A stretch of DNA of 62,383 nt from Actinophytocola sp. (GTDB lineage Bacteria > Actinomycetota > Actinomycetes > Mycobacteriales > Pseudonocardiaceae). Positions within the stretch are counted from its first letter, which is position 1; each line of letters begins with the position of its first letter. The notes beneath the pieces are model-generated. The model was not told the DNA's origin and made no database searches. It saw only the letters and a program-made list of their open reading frames with translations. The position numbers and the translations under genes are program-made. Shown piece by piece: positions 1 to 8,088 of this stretch. The stretch lies in the NCBI RefSeq assembly GCF_009379765.1, contig NZ_WHTD01000030.1, forward strand, positions 1 to 62,383, given 5' to 3'.

Positions 1-2
1 CC

Positions 3-119
3 ACCGGCATCGAGATCAGCAACAAAGAAATGAAAGAACTCCCGATCACCCGCGACCCCTGGCATGGCGACTGGAACTACACCCTGCACCCGACGCACGA
101 CACGCCCGAGCCGCACTGA
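3..119 (+). mobile_element. ISAzo13-type transposase, C-terminal end (cut by window edge)
   Basis: The frame starting at base 3 is open from the window edge to TGA at 117-119 and encodes 38 residues containing IEISNKEMKEL and WHGDWNYTLHP. This resembles the C-terminal tail of ISAzo13-family transposases, which end in a similar HGEWNYT segment. Only the tail is visible, so it cannot be said whether the copy is intact. It marks the left end of the window as mobile DNA. Confidence 0.65.
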
Positions 120-187
120 CTTGATTCGCTACGAGCCCTTAGCTGAAATGGTTCACACCATTCTGCCGCAAGTTCTACGCTTGGCTA

Positions 188-832
188 ATGATCCAGTTGC
201 GACTGGCTGCCGGCGACCTGGAACGGATGCGGTTCGACGTCTCGCCGATGGTCGAGGTGGTCCAGAGCGGTCGCATGCTGAACTCGGGCAGGTGGCGTCC
301 GCCCTATCGGGAGTGGTATGCCGAGGCGCGTGCCCGGGTCCGCGCGCTTGACACGCAGCTGCTGGCCTTGCTGCTGCCGGACCGTCCGTTCATCGCCGAC
401 TTCCTGGTCGCGCGGCCGGGCCATGCGTCCACGATCGACGAGCACCTGCGAGCGATCGCCGAGTACCCCGCGGATCGTCTTCGGGACGACCTGCTGGTGG
501 TGTGGCCCGACCGGCGGCCACCGCGGCTGGTCGAGTTGCTGGCCGACCCGGTCGGCGCTTCTCGGCGGATTGCCGACCTGCTGCATGGGTACTGGACGCT
601 GCTCATCGAGCCGCACTGGCGGCGGATCCACGCTGTGCTGCGCGACGACGTGGCCTATCGCGCGACGCGGCTGGCGTCCGACGGCGTCGACGGCATGCTT
701 GCCGACCTGCACCAGGAGCTCAGCGTTGCCGACGGCACGTTGTTGATCGACAAACCGCGGCACAAGGGGGCGCTGACCGCGAACGGACGATTCCAGGTGG
801 ACAAAATCGTCATATCGGGCGGTCGTTTAAGT
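188..832 (+). pseudogene. Truncated DUF5937/ArsR-like transcriptional regulator
   Basis: The product begins MIQLRLAAGDLERMRFDVSP, the typical start of actinobacterial winged-helix regulators with an N-terminal DUF5937 domain; an intact relative lies at 56045-56983. Similarity runs for roughly 200 residues. The frame then leaves the family and reads into insertion-sequence DNA until a stop at 970. The C-terminal ArsR-type helix-turn-helix, which would bind DNA, is missing. The reverse-strand IS110-type fragment that ends at 864 is the probable cause. The break point (about 805-835) is estimated. This should be a dead regulator. Confidence 0.65.
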
Positions 833-863
833 CTCCGTCGAACAGAACCAACGGCCTCCAAGA

Positions 864-1070
864 TCACCGGGGTGGTCCAGCTGCTGCGATCTGGGTTTTG
901 GTGTTGTGTTGGGCGCTGCCGTGCGGGGTCGGGTCGTAGGTGGTGTCGTCCTGCCAGCAGCGCCAGATGACGCGGACCCAGGCTCGGGCGAGGATGCGGA
1001 CGGCGTGGGCGTGGTCCTTGCCGGAGGCTCGGGCTCGGTTGTAGATGTCGGCGACCCAGGGCCGGGTCGG
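864..1070 (-). mobile_element. IS110-family transposase, C-terminal fragment
   Basis: On the minus strand about 65 codons encode a piece containing PWVADIYNRARASGKDHAHA and RAWVRVIWRCWQD, matching the C-terminal region of IS110-family transposases. The catalytic DEDD N-terminal part is absent. Upstream of this piece the reading frame belongs to a different, unrelated protein. It is a remnant sitting between a truncated regulator and a broken hypothetical gene, and probably disrupted both. Confidence 0.6.
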
Positions 1071-1734
1071 TGACCCCGGCCGGTGCCGTGCGCAGTCGGG
1101 TGAGCAGGACCGCGCCCTTCGGCAACGTCTGTTCGATCTCCCGAGGGAGCCTGGGTTTCCTGGCTGTGCGGGCGATCTTCCGGCGCGTCGGTGGTCGGCG
1201 TTCGTAAACGGGCCTGCTTGATGCGCCGCCATATCGCGGCGATCTTCCCGGGAAGCAACGTCATCACGCCGGTCGGCCGGCGGACATATCCCTTTTCGTA
1301 GAGCAACGTCGCACCTGCTGGACGAAGTCGCAGGGCGCCGACACCGCGCTCGGGTCGGTCAATGATCTCGTCGTGGGCGTTGAATGTCTGCCATCGCTCT
1401 ATCTTCACCACTTTGTGTCCGTATTTGTAGCGCCTCGAACGGTTGTGGTGCCGGCACCGGGCCCACTCGCCAGGAACCCAGTTGCGACACGGCCAACCTT
1501 TGCTCGTCCGGGGGTACAAGCACTGCGCCGGCCACACGCGGCCTCGGAGCATCCACCGGATGACGGATACCGAGGCGACGTAGAAAGGAAACACGCCGCC
1601 GATCCACAACGGCCATGGGACGCTGGAGATGGAAGCGAGCCAGTCGAGATCCACTGCAGCGTCGCCGGAAGCAGCGACAAGTAGTCGTTCACCGGAACCC
1701 CCGCCCAGAGCGCGACCGACAGTATGGGAAGCAT
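1070..1734 (-). pseudogene. Hypothetical protein with one membrane helix, frameshifted
   Basis: A minus-strand frame from GTG at 1654 encodes a hydrophobic segment (WIGGVFPFYVASVSVIRWML), then KGWPCRNWVPGEWARCRHH and a basic stretch. A different frame starting at ATG 1734 encodes MLPILSVALWAGVPVN and could be the true N-terminus. Near 1150 the sense moves to another frame (LPREIEQTLPKGAVLLTRLR). These shifts and the junction with the IS110 fragment near 1070 suggest a broken gene. I do not recognise the family, and no function is proposed. Confidence 0.4.
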
Positions 1735-2054
1735 GCTGTCATCTGGGCAAGTCCATGTCCGCAGGGTGCGCCGTGGACATCCATAACTGAAGCGGTCGTA
1801 ATGCAGATGCGGTGCCACACCTGGCCAGGTGTGACCGACGCGGGCCGAGCTGGCTCGACGAACCAGGTCAGAAACACCTACAGGCCCGCCGAGTTCGATT
1901 AATCCGGCCACGCGTGGCCCGGAGTTTGATTACGCTTCGGACGTTCGCGGCGGGCGCCGCTGGACGGTCCGGTACTGTTGGCCGCCCGGTGTCCAGGGGC
2001 GACCTAGGACGAACGTGACCGGGATTGTGACGCATTTCCGATCTGGGCTGGTGG
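1735..2054. other. Intergenic stretch upstream of the Hsp70/GTPase operon
   Basis: No convincing reading frame is visible. The promoter of the operon that starts at 2055 should lie here, because the genes after it are packed too tightly to need others. I could not identify clear -35/-10 boxes or an operator. Confidence 0.4.
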
Positions 2055-2627
2055 ATGGTGGTCGAGCTGCGGGAAGGTGAGGCGCCGGCGTTGAACACGG
2101 CGGAATCTGGGGCAGACGACGAAGGCGGCTCGCCCTCTGCCGACATCGAGGGAGCGTTGCGACAGCTCGCCGACCGGATTGGGCGGGAGCATGAGCGGGC
2201 AGCGTTTCGAGAGTCGATTATCGATCGGCTTCACGAGGAGAACCAGGAACTGCGGCGGGACCAGCTCACGACGGCGATGGAGCCGGTGAGGGCTCGCCTG
2301 TACCAGTTGCACGAGACGCTGCGGCGGGAGGCCCGGCGGTGGGCGTCCGGCGAGGCGCCGGGTGTGGAGCACGTCGCCCCGTTGCTGGACGCGCTCGCCG
2401 ATGACGTCGTGGACACGTTGGGCCGCACCGGTGTTGAGCCGCTGGACGTCGAGGTGGGGGAGCGTTTCGACCCGAGCCGGCACCGGCCGCGTGAGGCGGC
2501 GGGCGACGCGGACACCGTGGTTGAGGTACTGACGATGGGATTCGCCAGCGGGGAACGGGTGGTCAGGCGTGCCGATGTCGCGGTCGGCCGTGCCGCGGAA
2601 GCGGACCCGGACACTGAGACGATCTGA
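2055..2627 (+). CDS. GrpE-like nucleotide exchange factor
   Basis: The protein has 190 residues. A charged, disordered N-terminus (about 1-30) is followed by a long helical region (about 31-110, with DRIGREHERAAF and ENQELRRDQL). A C-terminal part (about 130-185) shows GERFDPSRHRPRE and SGERVVRRADVAVGRA, the beta-domain pattern of GrpE proteins. GrpE drives ADP release from Hsp70. The gene sits 16 bases before an Hsp70 gene, which supports the call and suggests a dedicated partner rather than the housekeeping GrpE. Length is within the GrpE range. The ATG at 2055 is the first plausible start. Confidence 0.75.
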   Translation: MVVELREGEAPALNTAESGADDEGGSPSADIEGALRQLADRIGREHERAAFRESIIDRLHEENQELRRDQLTTAMEPVRARLYQLHETLRREARRWASGEAPGVEHVAPLLDALADDVVDTLGRTGVEPLDVEVGERFDPSRHRPREAAGDADTVVEVLTMGFASGERVVRRADVAVGRAAEADPDTETI

Positions 2628-2643
2628 TAGGAGACACCCTTTC

Positions 2644-4230
2644 ATGGCTGTGTTTGGCATCGACCTCGGGACGACCTACTCGTGTGTCGCGCATCTCGAC
2701 GATGTCGGCCGTCCGGCCGTTGTGCGCAACGCCGAGGGCGCCGACACCACGCCGTCGGTCGTCTACCTCGAGTCCGTGGACAACATCGTGGTCGGATCCG
2801 TCGCGAAGAACACCGCGGTCATCCACCCGGATCTCGTGGTCAGCCTGATCAAACGGGAAATGGGGCAGGACTACGTCACGCCGGAGATCCACGGGCGGAC
2901 ATACGTGCCGGAGGAGGTGTCTGCCCTCATTCTGCGCAAGCTCACCGCGGACGCGGAACTGTTCACCGGCGACTCCGCCAACGACGTGGTGATCACCGTT
3001 CCGGCCTATTTCGGCATCGCCGAACGCGAGGCGACCAGGAGGGCCGGGGAGATCGCCGGGCTGAACGTCATCGACATCGTCAGCGAGCCCATCGCGGCGG
3101 CCATCGACTACGGCGTTCTCCGGCCGGACGAGGACCGCAGCATCCTGGTGTACGACCTGGGCGGCGGGACGTTCGACACCACGGTGATCACCATCCGCGG
3201 CGGTGACATCGAAGTGGTGTGCACCGACGGCGACCACAACCTCGGCGGTGCCGACTGGGACCTGCGGCTCGTCGAGCACCTCGCCAAGGACTTCACCGCG
3301 CAGCATCCGGATGCCACGGATCCGTTGGAGGACCGGGAGACCGAACAGGAGCTGCGCACCCTCGCCGAGGACATGAAGAAGGACCTCTCCTCGGCGACGC
3401 AGCGCACGGTGCGGGTCGTGCACGACGGCCGCCGGGCCACCGTCGAGGTCAGCCGTGACGTGTTCGAGGAGATCACCCACGACCTCGTCGACCGGACCGT
3501 CGACATCACCCGCCGCATCGTGGAGGAGGCCGGCCGGCGTGGTGTGACCACGTTCGACGACGTCCTGCTGGTCGGCGGCGCGACCCGGATGCCCGTGGTG
3601 CGCGCGCGGTTGGTGGCGGAATTCGGCTTCGACCCCAAGCTGCACGACCCGGACCTGTCGGTGGCCAAGGGCGCCGCCCGCTACGCGTTCGAGGAGACCT
3701 ACCGGCGGCTGCTGTCCTCCGGGGAGACCGGCAAGGCGAACGAGATGGCCGACCGGGCCGGCCTGTCCGACAAGGCGCAGGAGGCGATGTCCAACCGGCA
3801 GATCCGCACGGTCGCCTCGCGCAGCTTCGGCATCAAGGCGGTACGCCGTGACAACCGCACCGACTTCGTCGCGCACCTGATCCACGCCAACGACCAGCTT
3901 CCCGCCGACGTCACCGAGGAGTTCGGCACCATCGACGACGACCAGCGGGCCATCCTGGTCGAGGTCATGGAACAGGCCGGGCCGAGGGAGTCGGACCTGG
4001 TGGAGAACAACAACCGGATCGCCGAGGGCGAGATCGAGATCCCGCCGCGGAAGCCGGCCGGCTGGCCCATCGACGTCACGTTCCGGCTTAGCACGAGTGG
4101 TCTGCTGCGGGTGGCCGCCGTGGAGAAGGAGACCGGCGTCCGTCTCGAGTTGTCCGTCCAGGTCGGCGGGATGACCGACGAGCAGGTGGAGAGCGCGCGG
4201 AAGTCCATCGCGCTGACCCGGGTGAGCTGA
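2644..4230 (+). CDS. Hsp70-family protein without the C-terminal lid
   Basis: The ATG at 2644 follows an AGGAGA ribosome site; the product has 528 residues. The nucleotide-binding domain shows GIDLGTTYSCVAHLDD (residues 5-20), YDLGGGTFDTTV (about 180) and LVGGATRMP (about 310). A beta-type substrate domain follows (IRTVASRSFGIKA, then PAGWPIDVTFRLSTSGLLRV). The protein ends about 25 residues after this domain, so the helical lid and flexible tail of DnaK are absent. No J-domain gene is in the operon. It probably acts as an ATP-dependent scaffold or remodeller for the neighbouring GTPase/TIR proteins rather than a general chaperone; that role is inferred from context. Confidence 0.85.
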   Translation: MAVFGIDLGTTYSCVAHLDDVGRPAVVRNAEGADTTPSVVYLESVDNIVVGSVAKNTAVIHPDLVVSLIKREMGQDYVTPEIHGRTYVPEEVSALILRKLTADAELFTGDSANDVVITVPAYFGIAEREATRRAGEIAGLNVIDIVSEPIAAAIDYGVLRPDEDRSILVYDLGGGTFDTTVITIRGGDIEVVCTDGDHNLGGADWDLRLVEHLAKDFTAQHPDATDPLEDRETEQELRTLAEDMKKDLSSATQRTVRVVHDGRRATVEVSRDVFEEITHDLVDRTVDITRRIVEEAGRRGVTTFDDVLLVGGATRMPVVRARLVAEFGFDPKLHDPDLSVAKGAARYAFEETYRRLLSSGETGKANEMADRAGLSDKAQEAMSNRQIRTVASRSFGIKAVRRDNRTDFVAHLIHANDQLPADVTEEFGTIDDDQRAILVEVMEQAGPRESDLVENNNRIAEGEIEIPPRKPAGWPIDVTFRLSTSGLLRVAAVEKETGVRLELSVQVGGMTDEQVESARKSIALTRVS

Positions 4231-4251
4231 CCGTGTCCAAGGTGCACCCGA

Positions 4252-6927
4252 ATGGCCTTTGACGACAAACGTTACGTCGCCGAGGTTCTCGAACCCGCCA
4301 GAAGGGCGGGTACTCTGCCGGAGCTCGCGCAGCGGTACCAGATCGACGAGACCATGCCACCCGCCGAGGTGGTCGCACGCGTCGACGAGGTTCGCCGTGC
4401 CTGGCGCCGGGCCCGGCAGCAGGCCAGGTTCACTACGCTGGTCAACCGGCTGACCGCCGAGCACAGTGAGCTGGAGAAGCTGTTTGAGGCGGCCCGCCGC
4501 GATGACGCCGGACCGCTGCGCAAGGAGTTGCGCAACCGCAGGAAGCACGCCGCAGGGCGGGTGGCCGAGCTCGTCGCCGAGGTGGTCGCGATCGCCGGTG
4601 AGCTCGGGCGGATCACGCCGCAGGTGCTCGACGACGCGGCCACCCGGCACGGCATCCCGCTCGACGATCTGGAAGCGCTCACCCGCGCCGGTATCGACGG
4701 GGTCGAGATTTGCGAGCCGGACGAGCTGCCGGCGAGCGCGCCCATTCGCGCCTTCGAGGCCTATCGCGCTTCCCTGCAGGTGCTCGGACACCGCCACGCC
4801 TCGGACTTCCTCGCCGAGAAACGGGTTTCCGGAGCCTCGATCTTCGATCGGTTCGCCGTCGCCGGCGAACCTCGGCTCCGGTTCGACCGTCCTACGCTCG
4901 CGGCGCTGCGTGACCGGTGGGCCGAGCGGCCCCGCAACGAGCGCTCCACCAGCGCGGACACAATTCGAACGGCGCTGCAGGGCGTAGTCGGTACTGGCCA
5001 GGACGCGGTCCTTCGGCTGCTGCAGTACGAGATCGCCGAACAGCTGAGGGATCGCCGGCGCGGCGGCGTTCCGGACGGCATGCTGGTCACGCACGCGGTC
5101 TCGCTGGGGATCGCGCCCGAGGGCGCACGCCGGCTGGTGTTCGCCATCCGCCACGAGGATCTCAGCACCGGCGCCAGCTCGCTGCACCGGCAGCTGAGCG
5201 CGCTGCGCGAGGCCGGCCAGATCTACGAGGCCGGCCAACTCGTCGACACGGTGTCGCTCCCGGAGGACACGAAGGAACTGGCCGCCGAAATCGGGCGCCT
5301 GGTGGCGGCCGCCGTGGACCTGAGGAACCAGGCCACGGACGGCCCGACGCGGAACCTGGGGCCGGCCGAAGTGGACCGTCGGTGGCGCTCGCTGAGCGAG
5401 GCCCGTCGGCTGGTGCCCGACCTGCCGTCGGTCGGCGAGGCGATGCGTCGCCTGGTACCTGCCCCGCCGACGGACGTCCGAGTGGCCGTCAGCGCGGGCG
5501 TCGTGTCGGTGAGTTGGCAGGCATCCCGGTCGAATGCCGGAGACCTGACGTACCAGGTGATCCGCCAGCGGGACCGACCGCCGGCGAACGCGCTGGACGC
5601 CGAGCTGACGGTGGCGCGGACGGACGGGCTCGCGGCGCGGGACCAGACGCCGAGGGTCAACGAGACGCTCTACTACGCCGTGTTGACCCAGCGGGACGGC
5701 ACGGCTTCCGCCACGCTGGCGGTCAGTGGGCCGGTACTGGTCCGGCCCGAGCCCGAGGGGATTCGGCTGCACGCCGGCGACGGCGTCGTCGAGGGGCGTT
5801 GGCGACTACCCGCCAAGGCCGAGCGGGTCCTGGTCCGTCGGGTCGCGGAGGGCTCGCCCACGGCCACGGCCACGGTCGGTGTGGAGATCGCCGCGGACGC
5901 CAACGGTTTCCGGGATCTCGGCGTGCGGAACAACACCACGTACCGGTACTGGATCGGCGCCGTCTACCTGGACCGGTTGGGCTCGGCGGCCACCACGGTC
6001 GGGACGGTGCTCTCGGCGACCCCGACCAGGAAGCCCGAACCGGTTCGGTCGTTGCGGGTCCTGCTGGACTCGGGCGACGCCGAACGCCTTCGGCTCGAGT
6101 TCGCCGCGCCCGAGCACGGCACGGTGGAGATCGTGGAGCTCGCCGATCGTCCACAATGGCCGATGGGCAAGGAGCTGGAGCTGGCGGCCGCCCGCAAGGC
6201 CGGTACGCCGGTCGCCGGTATGCCGACGCCGACCGGGCTGACCGTCCGCCGGCCCGCGCACCCGGTGTTCTACCTGGCGCTCACGGTGGCCGGCGACATG
6301 GCGGTGGTCGGCGCGGTCACCGAGTTCGTCTGGGTCGCCCCGCTGACGGGACTGACCGCGCGACGGATGGGAACCGAGGTCACGCTCGGCTGGCAGTGGC
6401 CGACCGGTCTCGGCACCGTGGAGGTCGGCTGGTCGCAGGCGGGCGAGGAGCCTCGCCAGCAGCGCGTGACCAAGGCGAGCTACCAGGCCGACGGCGGCGT
6501 GCGCCTGCCGGCGGACCCGGCCATCGCGGTGGCGATCGTCGTCCGGCCCGTGGTCCGGGTCGGCGCCGAGGACCGAGCCGGCGTGGAACAGCGGATCAGC
6601 GTGCCCGGCCGGCTGTTGGCCCGGTACGGGATCACCTGGCGCGGTCCGCCCTGGCGCCGGTGGGTTCTGGTGGAGGTGTCGGCCGAGCAGTCCGTTCGGA
6701 TCGAGCGGCTGGTGCTGGGCCTGCGGCCCGGCCGGGTGCTCCCGCTCCGGCTCGACCAGTGCACGCGGCTGGGCGAGCTGTCCGATGTGGAGCTCGCGCC
6801 CGACCGGCCCGCCCGGATGGAGATCGCGGCGCCGAGCCAGGCCCGGCCGTACTGGCTGCGCTGTTTCGTCGAGGGCGACGGCGTCGAGTTGCTCGATCCG
6901 CCGACGGACCAGTTACGAAGGGACTGA
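4252..6927 (+). CDS. Large FN3-repeat scaffold protein of the GTPase/TIR operon
   Basis: The protein has 891 residues. The first 400 are charged and helical (RAWRRARQQARFTTLVNRL, RRLVFAIRHEDLSTGA), with no family I recognise. From about residue 400 to 780 there are at least four fibronectin type III-like beta segments, each opening like PTDVRVAVSAGVVSVSW, GIRLHAGDGVVEGRW, PVRSLRVLLDSGDA or LTGLTARRMGTEVTLGW. A final beta-rich part follows. No catalytic motif, signal peptide or membrane helix is visible. It starts 21 bases after the Hsp70 gene and ends 4 bases before the GTPase gene. I infer a scaffold or ligand-recognition subunit that may be an Hsp70 client. Confidence 0.6.
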   Translation: MAFDDKRYVAEVLEPARRAGTLPELAQRYQIDETMPPAEVVARVDEVRRAWRRARQQARFTTLVNRLTAEHSELEKLFEAARRDDAGPLRKELRNRRKHAAGRVAELVAEVVAIAGELGRITPQVLDDAATRHGIPLDDLEALTRAGIDGVEICEPDELPASAPIRAFEAYRASLQVLGHRHASDFLAEKRVSGASIFDRFAVAGEPRLRFDRPTLAALRDRWAERPRNERSTSADTIRTALQGVVGTGQDAVLRLLQYEIAEQLRDRRRGGVPDGMLVTHAVSLGIAPEGARRLVFAIRHEDLSTGASSLHRQLSALREAGQIYEAGQLVDTVSLPEDTKELAAEIGRLVAAAVDLRNQATDGPTRNLGPAEVDRRWRSLSEARRLVPDLPSVGEAMRRLVPAPPTDVRVAVSAGVVSVSWQASRSNAGDLTYQVIRQRDRPPANALDAELTVARTDGLAARDQTPRVNETLYYAVLTQRDGTASATLAVSGPVLVRPEPEGIRLHAGDGVVEGRWRLPAKAERVLVRRVAEGSPTATATVGVEIAADANGFRDLGVRNNTTYRYWIGAVYLDRLGSAATTVGTVLSATPTRKPEPVRSLRVLLDSGDAERLRLEFAAPEHGTVEIVELADRPQWPMGKELELAAARKAGTPVAGMPTPTGLTVRRPAHPVFYLALTVAGDMAVVGAVTEFVWVAPLTGLTARRMGTEVTLGWQWPTGLGTVEVGWSQAGEEPRQQRVTKASYQADGGVRLPADPAIAVAIVVRPVVRVGAEDRAGVEQRISVPGRLLARYGITWRGPPWRRWVLVEVSAEQSVRIERLVLGLRPGRVLPLRLDQCTRLGELSDVELAPDRPARMEIAAPSQARPYWLRCFVEGDGVELLDPPTDQLRRD

Positions 6928-6931
6928 GTGC

Positions 6932-8086
6932 ATGACGGTGGCGGGAATCGCCGGTCGCGGGAAGGACCTCACCTGCCCGTACTGCTTCGAACGGGTGCCG
7001 CGGCGGCGCGTGGAGTTCCGTTGCCGCGGCCGGGTCGCCGGCCAGTCGGGATGCCAGGAGGTCCCCGACGAACGACACGCGGCGTTCACCCGGCAACCGC
7101 CCGAGCCGCGACCGCCGGTGTTCGCCGCGGACGGCCGGCAACCGAGGGCGACCTGCCCGAAGTGCGAGCTGGAGTCCGCCCAGCGGGTCTGCCCGGCGTG
7201 TCACACCCACCTGCCCGGCTCGTACCTCGACGCGACCAGCCGGATCGTCGCCCTGGTCGGCGCCAAGGGCGCCGGCAAGAGCACCTACATCGCCGTGCTC
7301 ATCCACGAGCTGCAGAACCGGGTCGGCGAAGAGCTGCAAGCCTCCCTCGTCGAGTGCGACGACCGCACCCGTCGCCGCTACCGCGAGGAGTTCCACGCGC
7401 CGTTGTTCGGCTCCCACCGGCTGCTGCCGGTCACCCAGTCTGCGGCCACCCGGCTCAACGACCCGCTGATCTACACGCTGACCCTCGGCCGGTCCGGGTT
7501 GCTGCGGCGCGGGAACCCGGCGCTCACCCTGGTGCTGTTCGACAACGCGGGCGAGGACTTCACCAGCGACGAGTCAGTGGACCGACACCTCCGCTACCTC
7601 GGTGCGGCCGACACGGTGATCTTCCTGGTGGACGCCGACGACCTGCCGGGAGACGCCCCGCAGGACGTGATCGGCCGGGTCACCGAGATGCTCCGCACGC
7701 AGCACGGCATCCCGGCCGGCCGCCCGCTTCCGGTGCCGGTCGGGGTGGCGCTGACCAAGATCGATGCCATCGCCGACCAGCTGTCCCCGGCGTCGGCGCT
7801 GCGGCGCCCCCGGCCCGCCTCGGGTTCGTTCGACCCGGCCGACCGGGAGGCGGTGCACGAGGAGGTTCGGGCACTGCTGGACAGCTGGCAGTCCCGCGGG
7901 CTGGACCTGTTCCTGGAGCACAACTTCCGCACGTACAACCTGTTCGGCCTGTCGGCGCTCGGCAACACACCGCAGGGCGAGGTGGTGGACCCGCGCGGCA
8001 TCCAGCCGTACCGGGTGGAGGATCTGCTCCTCTGGCTGCTGCATCGGTTCGGGATGTTGCCCACGCGGCGGCGAGGGAGGAGCTGA
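6932..8086 (+). CDS. Zinc-ribbon TRAFAC-type GTPase (double-GTPase system)
   Basis: The protein has 384 residues. The N-terminus carries two zinc-ribbon-like cysteine sets (CPYC with later C-C pairs, residues 13-40, and CPKC...CPAC, residues 75-95). The GTPase core follows: P-loop GAKGAGKST at about 110-118, Walker B/G3 LFDNAGED near 203 and base-specificity motif TKID near 275. No membrane helix is visible. ATG 6932 is preceded by a weak purine stretch. It is encoded 2 bases before the GAP1-like gene and upstream of a second GTPase. GTPase pairs with GAP1 proteins occur in predicted bacterial conflict systems, so a signalling switch is the likely role. Confidence 0.75.
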   Translation: MTVAGIAGRGKDLTCPYCFERVPRRRVEFRCRGRVAGQSGCQEVPDERHAAFTRQPPEPRPPVFAADGRQPRATCPKCELESAQRVCPACHTHLPGSYLDATSRIVALVGAKGAGKSTYIAVLIHELQNRVGEELQASLVECDDRTRRRYREEFHAPLFGSHRLLPVTQSAATRLNDPLIYTLTLGRSGLLRRGNPALTLVLFDNAGEDFTSDESVDRHLRYLGAADTVIFLVDADDLPGDAPQDVIGRVTEMLRTQHGIPAGRPLPVPVGVALTKIDAIADQLSPASALRRPRPASGSFDPADREAVHEEVRALLDSWQSRGLDLFLEHNFRTYNLFGLSALGNTPQGEVVDPRGIQPYRVEDLLLWLLHRFGMLPTRRRGRS

Positions 8087-8088
8087 CC

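Noticed and set aside
2563..5772. A 1,069-codon open frame on the minus strand across the Hsp70 and FN3 genes
   Set aside because: It is antisense to two well-supported genes; its composition (Arg/His/Gly/Val-rich, no family motif) is the usual shadow in high-GC coding DNA.
4917..6935. A 672-codon plus-strand frame overlapping the FN3 gene
   Set aside because: Gly/Arg/Ala-rich shadow in another frame of the FN3 gene, without start context or motifs.
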